Assembly (NCBI GenBank): GCA_030374765.1
Contig: JARGXX010000100.1
Location: forward strand, 1,178,001 to 1,242,000
Reading direction: 5' to 3'
DNA length: 64,000 nt
DNA from: Agarophyton chilense
Taxonomy: Eukaryota > Rhodophyta > Florideophyceae > Gracilariales > Gracilariaceae
This document shows positions 1 to 10,907 of the stretch, one piece after another. The notes under the pieces are model-generated. The model worked only from the letters and a program-made list of their open reading frames with translations, was not told where the DNA came from and did not search any database. Position 1 is the stretch's first letter. Every line of letters starts with the position of its first letter. The position numbers and the translations under genes are program-made.

Positions 1-594
1 CAGGACAGGTTGGCACAGCATAGCTGGATATTTCTCTATTTATTTAGCTTTATTACACTAGGTTAGGGAGCTCTCTACAGTATTCTACACTATATAGTGC
101 CAGGGCGATCTCGCCCTGACACTCAGTAAACCTCCCCAACCAGGGTTCTTGGCTCTAAGTCTTTTTCCGCTTTCGCGAGTCTTCCACACTCTACGGAGGT
201 GAAGCCGCGTTACTAACGGTATACTTATCCACCCTGCGTCAACAGGAGACTCACCGCTGTTAGCGTGTATATCTTTCATACCACTGCCGTGTTCTCGCCC
301 CAGTATTGGGTTTGCTACATATTTTTTTTGGCTCTCGTGGCCCATGCCCCCGATCGCCCCCCACTGGGTCGTCCCCCCTTTTATCACTTGCCCACTCCCG
401 TGGAATACAGCTCATACCTGGTCTGCTCCCTTCTAGCATCCCGCACTCTCCCCGCTTGGCGTGCCGGTGAACCTCGGCCTTACACCCCGACTTAGTCGTG
501 TTCACTCCGGAGAGGCTCCGTCGCCGTGCTACCATCCTTGGAGGAAGACTCGGATATCTTCGTGTGTTTCCGCCGCCTTTGGCGTTGCACTACA
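1..594 (+). repeat. 5' LTR of gypsy A (left end outside the window)
   Basis: Bases 1-594 align without gaps to 10939-11532. The LTR ends in ...gcactaca at 594, where the two copies diverge abruptly. A TATA-like stretch (91-96) is followed at once by a perfect hairpin, cagggcga-tc-tcgccctg, at 101-118. The same pair recurs in the 3' copy at 11029-11056. This TATA plus hairpin probably marks the transcription start and the R region. About 12 substitutions separate the two copies. Confidence 0.9.
101..118 (+). promoter_or_regulatory. perfect 8-bp hairpin just downstream of TATA-like box in LTR A
   Basis: The arms cagggcga and tcgccctg are exact reverse complements around a 2-base centre, 5 bases after the TATA-like box at 91-96. 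The hairpin is preserved in the 3' LTR at 11039-11056. If transcription starts here, it would sit at or near the 5' end of the element RNA. Confidence 0.6.
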
Positions 595-754
595 AACTGG
601 TCTCCCGACTTAGAAGGCTAGGGGAACCTGGTTTGGTTGTTTTTCACATTGCTGTGCTGTCTTCTCTCGTCGAGATCTGCTTTCCAATTTCTTGGTTTGG
701 ACCCACTTGGTGGAAGCTTTTGTTGTCCTATTCTTCGTGGTCAACGCTACAACC
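595..754 (+). other. 5' leader of gypsy A with candidate primer-binding site
   Basis: This is the untranslated leader between LTR end and the gag ATG at 755. A canonical-looking primer-binding site starts with tgg at 598, three bases after the LTR (tggtctcccgactta). It would pair with a tRNA 3' end reading ...gtcgggagacca. I could not assign that tRNA. An open frame runs upstream of the ATG in the same phase from a TTG at 692, but no ATG lies in that part, so I start gag at 755. Confidence 0.5.
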
Positions 755-2764
755 ATGTCACGACTACCGTCGGAAGCGGAACCCGCGATCACGCGGAGCC
801 GTTCCGTCAATGACGTGGTGCCTGCGGACCCTGGAAGGGTTCCCCCGCCGTTACCTCAAGCCGCTCCGAAAGGCAAGAGTAAGGGGTCGAACTCCTCCAA
901 GAACAACAAGCTACCGCCTAAGGCGTCGAAGAATGGGCCCAATTCTGGTGCTGGACCGGCCCCTGCTGTGGATGACCCGGCTCCTGCCGACGAAAAGGCC
1001 CAGAAAAACGAGTTACACTTCGACACCAACTCAAGTGTGATGCAGCAGATCCGCGTAATGCGGGAAGCGCACAATGCCTTCGTGGAAGAGTTCGAAGCCC
1101 TGCGTTCCAGGTGTGATGGCTCTTCTATGAAGGAAGTGGTTGACGACCTCCGCTTGTTGCGGGCGGACGTCAACACCCTGTTGGAATGTTTTGGTGGTCC
1201 CGCCGCCTACGTGGAAGGTGTCGAGACCCGATTCAATCGTGTTAGCGCCCTTCTCCAGACGTTAGAGCAAACCATCTTGATGGAAGACGTCCCGGAGAAG
1301 CCGGTTGCTGTGTCGCACCAAGCAAAACACGAGAGGAAAAGGGACGATACCCGCCGTCGGCGTGGAAAGCGTGACAGTGATGACTCGGACTCGTCGAACT
1401 CCTCACGGTCGTCGCGTGGCTCTCACCATTCAAATGGGTCGGACTTGTCAGATTCGTCTTCTGACGATGGCCATCGCAGGCGTTCATCCCGTTCTAAACG
1501 GTCGTCTGCCACCCAAGGTGTGATCCGCGCCCGCGAGAAGGGAAGGAAACACTCCGGGTTGAAGGAGCTGAAATGCACCAACCCCCTGTACAAGAAGTTG
1601 GTTTCTTACCGATACTATCGGCTAGGGAACTCCTCTTTGGATCGCACGCCCCGTGCCACGGGTAGAGTGAAGGATTGCATAAAGCGTATGCAACTGTCCC
1701 TAAGGAACCAGAGCTTTTCTGGAGAAGACCCCATTTTGGTGTTGGATTTCCTTGCGAGGTTCGTCGCCGAAGCGGATATTCTCGGTATGACCGAAGGAAA
1801 GGCGTTTATTGCACTCCCGTACTTTATGAAAGGCCTCGCCGAGGATCAATACAACTCTGTAAGAGGTTCGTCTAGAGCCTCCGAAGGAGGGGTAACCTGC
1901 TGGCCAGAAGCAGTACAATACCTCTTGAGGTCCTACGCCACTAATCACGCGATTCAGTCGGCCATTCTCGCTCTTCGCGATACGCGCCAGAAGTCTGGAG
2001 AAACGGAAACCGAATTCTCGGTGCGCCTGAACAAGGCTTTCCACCGTAGTGGGAACGTACACTCCGCCGGAGAGCGCTGCACCATGTTCATTGATGGACT
2101 GGACCCCGCTATCCGAACACTCGTGGCCCGTTACCGGGAAGACCGAAGGAAGACCACGTATCTGGAGTTGGTCCAACACGCGCAAGAGGAAGGTGACGCT
2201 TTAAGAGCTCGTGCCCCCGGACACAGGTCGCGAACCGCCAAGGCGTTGGTGATGGAAACGAAGTCGCCATCCCTATCGGTGGTTGCGATTGAGCGCCCCC
2301 AACAGGAGTACGACAACGTACACTTCGCCCGAAGCGATATCCATTCGGTCCCGACAATCGAACTACCGTCTACGACGAACGACTCATATGACACGGCCCA
2401 GGATGGACCCCTGCTGTACGCAGACTCTCCCCGTGTTCACGGACCTCGCATCCCGTATTCAAACGGTGCGCTCCGACAGAGTCGCCCTGGATGGAAGGAT
2501 ACCCGCCAAGCGGTGAAGTTCACGGATGCTCGCTCTGGTTTGCAGCCCTCACGCCCGGGACTCATATGCCACATATGCTACGAACACGGTCACATTTCAC
2601 CGGACTGTATCCTCACCATGAGGGAAGTAGCCCGAGTAATCGGTAATTATGAGGCGTTGACCCCAGTGGAAAAGCGGATTGTTCCGATGACGTCGTATCT
2701 TCGAGCGAAGATCGATTTTCCACGGAGTATTCCGGAGGCGAAACCGCGCAATGCGTTGCTTTAA
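755..2764 (+). CDS. gag: Gag protein of gypsy A
   Basis: This is a 669-residue Gag, the structural protein that would build the virus-like particle. The N-terminal third is rich in Ser, Pro and Lys. It is followed by an Arg/Ser/Asp run (about 1330-1550) that would bind nucleic acid, and then the retrotransposon Gag fold around 1660-2200 (motifs CWPEAVQYLLRSYA and FIDGLDPAIRTLVARYRED). One CCHC zinc knuckle, C-x2-C-x4-H-x4-C, lies at 2567-2608. The start is the first ATG of the frame. The TAA at 2762-2764 is followed in frame by 39 further open codons to a TGA near 2883, so the natural end may lie further on, with this TAA a mutation or a read-through site. Confidence 0.85.
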   Translation: MSRLPSEAEPAITRSRSVNDVVPADPGRVPPPLPQAAPKGKSKGSNSSKNNKLPPKASKNGPNSGAGPAPAVDDPAPADEKAQKNELHFDTNSSVMQQIRVMREAHNAFVEEFEALRSRCDGSSMKEVVDDLRLLRADVNTLLECFGGPAAYVEGVETRFNRVSALLQTLEQTILMEDVPEKPVAVSHQAKHERKRDDTRRRRGKRDSDDSDSSNSSRSSRGSHHSNGSDLSDSSSDDGHRRRSSRSKRSSATQGVIRAREKGRKHSGLKELKCTNPLYKKLVSYRYYRLGNSSLDRTPRATGRVKDCIKRMQLSLRNQSFSGEDPILVLDFLARFVAEADILGMTEGKAFIALPYFMKGLAEDQYNSVRGSSRASEGGVTCWPEAVQYLLRSYATNHAIQSAILALRDTRQKSGETETEFSVRLNKAFHRSGNVHSAGERCTMFIDGLDPAIRTLVARYREDRRKTTYLELVQHAQEEGDALRARAPGHRSRTAKALVMETKSPSLSVVAIERPQQEYDNVHFARSDIHSVPTIELPSTTNDSYDTAQDGPLLYADSPRVHGPRIPYSNGALRQSRPGWKDTRQAVKFTDARSGLQPSRPGLICHICYEHGHISPDCILTMREVARVIGNYEALTPVEKRIVPMTSYLRAKIDFPRSIPEAKPRNALL

Positions 2765-2922
2765 CCTGCCGAGCAGGCTCCCGACCACCGCCCCGTTCCT
2801 TCAAACCCCGCCGCTGGCGCCCCATTGCTAGTGGTTCAGGATTCTGAGGCCCCACCCCAGGTGGATGGGTCTCAGGAAAACTGATTTCGGGAGTCTCCCC
2901 TTCGGGAGAGCCGTCCCCAACA

Positions 2923-3627
2923 GTGAGGTTGACGACGCCCGAGGCGTCTCCGCCTCGCTCCCCGGTCACAATCCTCACGAGGAAACAGGCCGTCTCAGAC
3001 GTGGACTCTGAACACTTTGGTGTTCTACGTCGACCGTGGAAACGTGTTCTTAACCGCCGGTTCCCGGATAGAGTCTTAGTAATGGCCAAGCGCAATTACA
3101 AGGTGTATGCCGACCTTGGCCTTTCTACCCAGTTTATGGTTCGAGTCCTTACTGTTTTGGACACAGGTGCTGGTCCGAATTTCATCGTGGAGTCGCTGCT
3201 GCCCCCGCCCTTGCGGTCTCAGATCCGCCTTGGCGTGGCGCCCGACGTCGCGGACGCGAATAACAACCCGTTGTCAACGGTTGGAACCGTCGCTCTCGTC
3301 GTTCGATTCGGCTCCTTCGTGGTGAAACTCGACTTTATTGTATGCCGGAAATTGGCTGCCCCCATCATCTTGGGATGTGACTTCTGTGACAGATTCGTTG
3401 ACACCATAAGGCCCAGCTTAAAGCGTGTTGAGATGGAAGACGGCTCGTCGGTCCCGATTGTCCGTCGTCCGCTGCGGCGTGCATCCAAGAAGCACGTACC
3501 GCTCCCTGCCGCGCAGGAACCTCCATCCGCTTTTCAGGAGTCTACCAAGCTCCGCGTGGCTGCGTCTGTCCGAATCCCGCCAGAGTCCCAAGTATGGGTG
3601 CGTGTCACTTCCCGTCAACACGGTTAA
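2923..3627 (+). pseudogene. pol: protease region of gypsy A pol (ends at in-frame TAA)
   Basis: This is the aspartic protease part of Pol, in the -1 frame relative to gag. The active-site motif DTGAGPNFI starts at 3160, and the second retropepsin feature, IILGCDF, lies near 3365. The frame has no convincing ATG at its start (2923 is an ATG by chance or by design). The switch from the gag frame happens between about 2880 and 2923, which fits either a programmed -1 shift or an indel. The TAA at 3625-3627 interrupts the protein, and the same frame continues immediately on the other side into the pre-RT segment (RVIQPLSSLYDGYQLAVANG), so I read that TAA as a nonsense mutation. Confidence 0.75.
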
Positions 3628-5466
3628 CGAGTCATTCAGCCTCTCTCATCCCTGTACGATGGATATCAACTCGCCGTGGCGAATGGAGTCGCGCAGATTG
3701 TCCCAGACAAGCCGTTCACCGTGCTCGTTGCCAATCTGGGCTCCACCCCCCAGTCACTGGTGAAAAACCAAGTTATTGGATCGGTAATGCCTCACCCCTC
3801 CGCGATGGTCCCCACTAGGCTGACCGCTGCCGAAGTCCTCGGTCTCGTTCACTCTAAGGAGGGGGAGGAAGCTGCCGTCCAATCACCGAATGATTCGGAA
3901 TCGCAACCTGCCGAAACAGAAAAGAAGCCCGTTCCGACGAGTTACGACCGGGTAGACCCCGTGAAAGAACCCGAGGAACTCGACCTCGGTCATGTACCGG
4001 AGTCACACCGTGAAAGTCTGCGTGAGATGTTACGGGAGTTTACCACAATGTGGGATGGCTCTCTTGGTGAGATAAATACAACAGAACACCGGATAGATTT
4101 ATTGCCGAACACCCGACCGGTGGCTCAGCACCCTTACAGGGCAGGCCCCAAGGCTCGAGAAGAGGAACAGTTCCAAGTGGACAAAATGCTCCGAGCTGGA
4201 GTGATCGAACCGGCTCAGTCGCCGTGGGCATCCCCAGTGGTACTGGCTCCGAAACCCGATGGGTCCTGGCGCTTTTGCATCGACTACCGTCGCTTGAATG
4301 ATGTTACCGTCAAGGACGTGTATCCGATCCCACGAATGGATGAGTACATCGACTCTCTCGGCACTGCTACCGTGTTCACGGCTTTGGACGCCAATTGGGG
4401 ATATTGGCAGGTTCCCGTTAGGGAGGGGGACCAAGATAAGAGTGCGTTTGTCTGTCACTCGGGACTCTACCGTTTCAAACGGATGCCTTTTGGTCTAACC
4501 AATGCTCCCGCTACCTTTCAGCGTGCTATCGACATTTTGTTGGCCCGCTTTAAGTGGCGTACTTGCCTCGTCTATTTGGACGATATCATTGTATCCTCAG
4601 ACAATCTGGATGACCATCTCACCCATGTCAGGGACATAATGACCACGCTACGTGATGCTGGAATAACCCTCAAACTGAAAAAATGTGAGTTCTTTACCGA
4701 TACTGTGAAGTATCTCGGGCAAATTATCCGTCCTGGACGTGTAATGATCGAGGAAGCTCGAGTGAGGTCCCTTCGCAAGGCGAAAGAACCCACTACCCAG
4801 ACGGAACTGCCCTCCTTTCTAGGATTGGTCAACGTCTACCGACGGTTTATCCCTAACTTCGCTGACATCGCGGCCCCCTTGAACGCGCTTCTGCGGAAAG
4901 GTCAACCACCTAAACTGGACCCCTTTACGTCCGCCCAGACGGATGCTTTTAACTCCCTTAGGGAGGCTGTCACATCAGCACCGATTCTATCGTTACCGAA
5001 ACCCGGACTACCGTTTTCCGTGGACACGGACTCTAGCGACTACCAGGTAGGCTGTGCGCTCTTTCAAACTACTCCCGAAGGAGAACGCAAACCCATTGGG
5101 TACTGGTCACGCTCGCTCAATGTCCACGAGCGGAACTACTCCGTGTCGGAGAAGGAGTGCCTCGCAGTTGTGTGGGCCCTCTCTACACTCCGCCCCTACC
5201 TCATGGGTGTGCACTTTACCGTTTACACGGATCACTCGTCCCTACGATGGCTCATGACCATCTCGGAGCCGTCAGGCCGCTTAATGCGTTGGAGACTCCG
5301 CCTCGCGGAATATGACTTTGAAATGATCTACAAGAAGGGCACTCAGAACGTGCAAGCGGACGCGCTCTCGCGTTTACCCACGAATGGGGAAGCTCTAGCC
5401 GTCGATGAAGAGGATATACCTTGCTTCGTCGTAGACGATGGAACACCGGGGGACCCGGATTGGTGA
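3628..5466 (+). pseudogene. pol: reverse transcriptase-RNase H region of gypsy A pol
   Basis: The frame is the one used by the protease. RT covers about 4080-4780: KPDGSWRFCIDYRRLN, then the catalytic YLDD at 4573-4584 (YLDDIIVSSDN), then KYLGQII. RNase H covers about 5010-5380, with the first Asp in FSVDTDSSDY, the Glu in YSVSEKECLAVVWAL and the Asp in VYTDHSSLRWL. All key residues that I can place are present, so the RT/RNase H block itself looks intact. It stops at TGA 5464-5466, but the same frame runs on into the integrase. An ATG at 3676 opens the surviving segment, but it is internal to the polyprotein and probably not a true start. Confidence 0.85.
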
Positions 5467-8211
5467 CACGATAAATGGAACGAAAGCCCGGAATCGGATG
5501 ATGATATTGACGCATTGCTCGTCTCGGACGATTCAGAGAAACCCTCGCCGGGTAATTTTGTGCCGATACCCCCGGAGGAGATGGTCAGAGAACAGCAGGG
5601 TGACCCCTTCTCTACGAAGATTCGCGCCTGGCTTAATGGCGGTGCACAACTCCCTTTCGAGGTGAACGATCTTGGATACCTCGTCAGGACGGTTCAGTCA
5701 TCCCCACAAGTCGTGGTGCCGCATACTCTACAGTCTAGAGTTTTGCATCTATCTCACTATGCGAAACTTGGTGGACACGCCGGTGGACGGAAGCTCTACC
5801 TCACTTTGCGAAGGATTTTCTACTGGCCCGCCATGGCGGTGGATTGCTACGCAATGGTGCGGTTTTGTACCGAATGTGCTAAGAATCGGGTGAAACTTCG
5901 CAAGTACTCAACGAAGTTGAAACTATTCCCGGCACGGGCTCCTCTCGAGTTTGTCGCCATTGACATCCTCTGTAAGCTCCTCACCACACGACGTGGGCAT
6001 AAGTTTTTACTCGTTATCACGGATCGTTTCTCAAAACTGGTTCGGACCGTACCTTTACGGAAGATATCCGCTTTCACGGTTGCACAAGCATTTGTAACCC
6101 ATTGGGTATTCGTCTACGGCCCGCCGGTTAATCTTCTATCCGATACCGGAAAACAGTTCGCATCGCGATTTTTCGAGGACGTGTGCAGGATTCTTGACAT
6201 CAAGAACCTGTTCAAAACGACCTATCACCCCCAGTGTAATGGGCAAGTGGAGTGGTTTAACCGAACGCTATTAGCGTCTCTCCGTTCTTACGTAGCCGAC
6301 CACCCAAAGACATGGGATTTATATACCGACGCCTTGACGTTCGCGTACAATACGCAGGTACACCGTACTACGGGCTCGACTCCATTCGAACTGGTCTTCT
6401 CCCGCCCTCCGCCCGCTGTCGTGTTAGAACCCCAGCCCACGCTGGATGGGTTCCCTTCTGTGAAGGATTATCGCCACAGGTGGAAAGAGTGGCTTACGAA
6501 GCTGATCCCGGTCGCCCGAAGCTCGATGGCTCGTGCCCAAGCCGCTTACAAGCGTGATTTCGACTCTCGCGTACGCGGTAAGGCCCCGCCAATCAAAGCC
6601 GGTGACTTCGTCTTCGTCCGTAAGGAGTACTGGAACCCTGAAAAGGAAAAGAAGCACAAGCTTTCCTCCGTCGCGGACGGTCCTTACAAGGTCATTTCGG
6701 TGAAAGACGACACCATCGTGGTGGAAATTGTCGACGCTCATGAGCGGATCTCCGGCAACCGCGTTGTACTCGCCCCGCAACCGACGTTGAAAGTAACCGA
6801 AATGGGTCAACAATCCCTCTCTGAAGATGATGGTGCTCGTCACACAACAGTGGCTCAGCCCACTGCCGTGGTTTCCAGACCTTCTGCGTTACCACACCCT
6901 ACCCGGGGACTCTCGGACTTGCCGATCTTATCGGACCAAGGCCAGAATGGCCTCTCTTCTCTCACGCCACGGCGCGGTGTCTACCCCCGCCCGTTGGGCG
7001 TTTCAACCACTCCCCATGCCGCTCCGTCTCAGGAGGGGGAGGAGGCTCATAACTCTCGTCGAGAGACGGAAACCGCTTCCTCGCGTCATGAAAACCGTGG
7101 TGCACGGACTCCTGGACACACCAGCAAGAACAACGGTGATCCGGACGTCCCGTCTACCGACGTGCCATCTCCGCATTTGCGCGCTACAGCCGTTGCTGAA
7201 CCCTCTATGGGAAGCGCCACCGCATCTGCGTCTGATCGCACGCCCCACGGGGACTCTACTCGACAGGACGCACCACTTAGTGGAAACCCTCTCGCCGAAG
7301 CGAAACCAAAATCGTCGCAGGATGCTGTTCGCCCTCGCGATACTGGACCGGCTATGCCGTCGAGCGTTGAACCGCAGCCCGTGGGTCACGGTTCGTCTAC
7401 ACCAGCTACGCTGGAAAACTTAGAGCACGCGCTCGCAGGCCCCTCTAGGCCGAATCGATCGGAAGTGGTCCCTCGTACTGTACGGCAGGACACACCGGCT
7501 AAGCCGGGCAAGCACACCGTAGCAGACGGGAGATTCACACCCAGCACGCTTGATGCTGTTTCAGAACCCGCGCGCACTGGCGGACGCACTCCGAGTGTCT
7601 CGGTTGACCCCGACCGCGTTGTCGAAGGCGCACCGGTCACCCCGGAGAATGTGCCCGTCAAGGACGGAAGCACCTCGTCGCCGAGTGAAGTTGAACCCTC
7701 AAAAGAGATAGTTGAGGACGAACTCGCTCCCCGCAGGGGTTCCTCGCCGCGCACTTCGCCGCCCGTTGGTGAGGAAGGCACGGTTGACCCGGTGTTGCAC
7801 GCCCGTCGCGGTACTTTGTCGCCCAAGCGAGCAGACATACTGGCAGCGCCGTTGCACATGCCCTCACGTGAGGAGGCGGAACGCAGCACGGCGCGGAGTA
7901 CTCCCAACCATCAGACGGACGTGTCACGTGACCAGACGACACCCGGCTCGGGAGATACGCCAATCAACGCCCAAGGCGGGTCACCCGGCAAGGCACGACG
8001 CCCCGTGATGAAACCGCCTCCCGCGTCAAGTCCAGCACCGTCGCGACGGATTTCACCCCGACGACTCGCGGAACGCGACCGCGAAACCCAGCTTTGGGAT
8101 GAGTTCGCGTTCCCCCGAAGGGTGGCCTCTGCACGAGAACTCTCGGAAAGCATTCCGACCCAAAAACTGGGAGAATTGCCCCACGGGAAGGCCTCTGGCC
8201 GAAGCCGTTGA
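5467..8211 (+). pseudogene. pol: integrase of gypsy A with a very long Ser/Pro/Thr-rich tail
   Basis: The integrase follows in the same frame after the TGA at 5464. The HHCC zinc domain is near 5745-5890 (HLSHYAKLGGHAGG ... CTECAKN). The D,D(35)E core has Asp in FVAIDILCK (about 5960), Asp in LLSDTGKQFAS (about 6135) and Glu in NGQVEWFNRTLLASL (about 6240-6275). The GPY/F-like module ends near 6790. From there to 8211 about 470 residues are dominated by Ser, Pro, Thr, Arg and Glu with no recognisable fold, hence probably disordered. A TGA at 8209-8211 cuts the protein, yet the same frame continues into the chromodomain. Chromoviral integrases usually have a much shorter spacer here. Confidence 0.8.
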
Positions 8212-8628
8212 GCTGACGCTCTTCGTCATGACGCCTTGGCGGAAGCAACCCGCCAAGCGGCCAAGGCAACCCGGAACCCGGTTCGTTCCCCTACCCAGGG
8301 CATGGAAAGGCAACGCCAACCCATGGACCCCTCGGGGGAAGGGCACAGTAGCCCACACGCACCTGCGGACGTACACCGGTTTGGTCCGGTGACACTTACA
8401 CCGCAAGGGCGGGAAGTCTACGAGAAGGAGTTCGTGGTCGACCACATAGTGGAGCACTCGTACCATCCGGATGGTTATATTCAATACCTCGTCCGTTGGT
8501 ACGGTTTAGTTCGAAGGTGGTGTCATATCACCGCAGAACGCGGACTGGAATCCCGGCATCGGTTGTTAAAGCCCAGGTGGGATAACACCCACCTCGGTGG
8601 AAGAGAAAAGAGAAGTGGGTTTGCTTGA
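8212..8628 (+). pseudogene. pol: C-terminal chromodomain segment of gypsy A integrase
   Basis: This is the in-frame continuation after the TGA at 8209-8211. The stretch FVVDHIVEHS...YIQYLVRWYGL, followed by a later Trp and by LLKPRW, matches a chromodomain: a beta strand, then the Y-L-V-R/K-W-x-G-Y/L core, then a helix. In chromoviruses this module sits at the end of integrase and is thought to direct integration to histone-marked chromatin. The aromatic positions are only partly conserved. It ends at TGA 8626-8628. Confidence 0.75.
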
Positions 8629-8764
8629 GAACAGGCTGGTGAAGGAAGGTTTTGGGTTACACAAGTCACTTGGTTTTTATTCGAAGCTATCGATGGAATA
8701 CCGAGCACTCGGGATACTACTCTAAGTCACAAGGGAAAACTCCCCATCGGGATCGCGTGCCCCG
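8629..8764. other. spacer between chromodomain and the antisense frame of gypsy A
   Basis: About 136 bases separate the end of pol on the + strand from the end of the antisense reading frame on the - strand. I see no recognisable site in it. The two genes would be convergent, so polyadenylation signals for both could lie here; none is obvious. Confidence 0.4.
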
Positions 8765-10468
8765 TCACGGGTTCGGCTCACCGCCCCCGGGTTGGTTACC
8801 TCCCTGGAGGCGGGTGATCAAGGCCTCGCGCATCGCGGCAACATCGCCACTGGCTGCGTTGGTCCCCAGCCCCACCTGTCGCAGGAACTGGGAGATCACG
8901 GCCGCTGGACCCGCCGGAGCGGAGCTCGCATCGCCTGGGGCGGACGCCCCACCAATTGGGAGATTCACCGGTGGAACCGGAGGTGGTCCAGCTACTGCGT
9001 ACTCCGACCCAGCCCCCGCGGGGTTATCCAAATCCACGTAAGGCGTGGCTGGCGTCCCCGCGTTATAGGGACCTTTTGCTTCGGATCCCTCGACCTCCGC
9101 CTCGGCGTACGCTTCCCCGTCGTCGGGTTCGTTGTCCACCATTGGATCGCCGCCGTCGTAGAAGTGGTAATATTCATCCGCGTCCACGAAACCGATCGGA
9201 TGCCCCTCGGGGATATGGCGTGGTGCAAACCGGAGTTCGTTCGCTTCCTACGCGGAGATTTAGTGCCCTTCCCAAGGATCAACGTATACTAAATCACCTC
9301 CCAAGGGAGTACGCCTTCCTGGTGACAGGTCCTGACCCCGGCTACCCACGGTGCGCCCGCTTTGTTCAATTGGAACGGTGGTCCACTCCAACTGGTCGAT
9401 GTAATCGAGAAGACCCGCCACTTCTTCGGCGTTGGTTACTCCACCAAGTGGGATGCTCAGGTCCAGGCTGCGAATCGCGGACCTCAACCGGAACGGGAGG
9501 AACCACAGTCTGTACTGGTCATACACCCCCCAGAGGATGAACACCGCCGCGCGGACTGCCCATTCGGTAATCACCACGGACCACAGTCCGGACTCGGGAT
9601 CCTCGATGAGGTACGAACCATAATACGTGATGACTGGTGGCAGCTCGATGTAACAGCCCCGGCAATCCTCGAGGTTCGACCACCACGGTGGAATGAGTAC
9701 ATAGCGACTCCGTCGGTCGGCCACGCGAAGGCGTTCGATCTCCACGTTCTGATACGGGACCAAATACCCGAATCGGAATCGTGCTCGACGCTCGAAGCGG
9801 ATCATGGCGAGGAAGTTGGCCTGCGCAAGTCGACGCATGTAGCGGAATTCTGCCCGGATAATCGGTCGCGTCCAGCACATGGCCTCTTGCCGTGCTATCG
9901 GGATGCCCCTCCACCAGAGTGTTTCCAAACCCGCCAGGCGGTCTACGTAACCAATCTCACCTTGAGTGCGGTAAAGCCGAATGTCGGTGCCGAGACCATT
10001 GGGGATGGGATATTCGAAAGGAGCCCAGCGAAGCCGTTGATGGCCAAGAAGGACGAAGGCCGCATGAGCGGAAGCCGAGGTTTCACTACCCTGGCGCGCC
10101 ACAGCGTGGTCCGGAACCGCTACGCGGCGTCGCCAATCCAACGAAGTTGTCGCCACGGCCGGAATATCGCCCGGCAGCATCCCGTTTCCATCGGTGTACA
10201 TTGCTATGAGCGCTTCGTTTAACACTGCAATCGGGTTAAACCACGGCGCAAGCCGGAGAACGGACGCATAATGCCCAGGATGGCGCCCGATAAGCATGTC
10301 GTATGGCGGCCACCCTCTCGGGGGGAACATTACGTACGGAGCAGCAGCCGCGTTCGCGATAGGAATCTGCGGCGCAGCCGATGACGCGCTTTGCGGAAGC
10401 GGAGCAGACCGGAAGCCGGAGAAGTACCCCGCAGGGAGACGGTTGGGTTGATTGTTTTGGTTGCTCAT
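8765..10468 (-). pseudogene. antisense open reading frame of gypsy A, unknown function (two in-frame stops)
   Basis: On the strand opposite to gag-pol a 402-codon frame starts at an ATG at 10468 (MSNQNNQPNRLPAGYFSG) and runs to a TAA at 9262-9260. After a second stop (TAG) four codons further, the same frame continues open from about 9247 to 8765, so the original product was probably about 565 residues. The N-terminus is Ala/Pro-rich. The middle is rich in Trp, Tyr and Arg (for example ETLWWRGIPIARQ and VLIPPWWSNLEDCRG) and looks globular. Near 9480 there is a hydrophobic stretch (WAVRAAVFILWGVYDQY) that might be a membrane segment. The tail is acidic, then Gly/Ala/Pro-rich. I recognise no family. 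Antisense extra genes in this position are known from some plant gypsy lineages; whether this one is related is unknown. Confidence 0.6.
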
Positions 10469-10907
10469 CAATGAGCGAAGAGGCCGGATGATCAGAAGAG
10501 GAGACCGGCGAAGCGAAGGAAGATGCCGAGGAATCGGAGGACGGGCACGCAAGGATGCGGATTCGGTTGAGATGGAACGTTGAGAACGGTTGTTGCCAGG
10601 AGACTAGAGTTTTGCCGCACTGCGTTTGTTGGCATCGGATGAAGTGGATCCCAGCGAGCTGGTTGCACTCTTATGCATTCGTCTCGGGGCGTCGCCCACC
10701 ATCGCCGATGTCGTACTCGCGCCTCAGGAGGGGGATATGAAGTGCAACCCTCGTGAGGGCCGTTTTCCAGGACTTGGTTGTTTTTCCGCCTCGGCGATAC
10801 TTGTGAGATCTATGAGTAATACCGATTCTAGCGGGCTGGCGTAGCCAGGTGTATACGCGTTGTAGGCGAAGTGCACCGGCGGCCGTGCGCCGTGGCCCCG
10901 ATTCGGG
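10469..10907. other. 3' untranslated region of gypsy A upstream of the 3' LTR
   Basis: About 440 bases between the antisense ATG (10468) and the probable LTR start. For the antisense gene this would be promoter and leader. I see no clear TATA box on the - strand and no strong purine tract next to the LTR on the + strand; the most likely LTR edge is gattcggg/tgtcac at 10908. Confidence 0.4.

Noticed and set aside
2762..8211. Stop-codon reassignment in the host
   Set aside because: All three stop codons interrupt elements, but the Gag-PR-RT frames end and decay as expected under the standard code, and the interrupted codons differ (Trp, Ile, Leu and others).
9362..10222. 286-codon + strand open frame overlapping the antisense gene of A
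   Set aside because: Its composition looks like a shadow (no domain, odd residue mix), and the - strand frame is longer and continues in phase beyond its stops.
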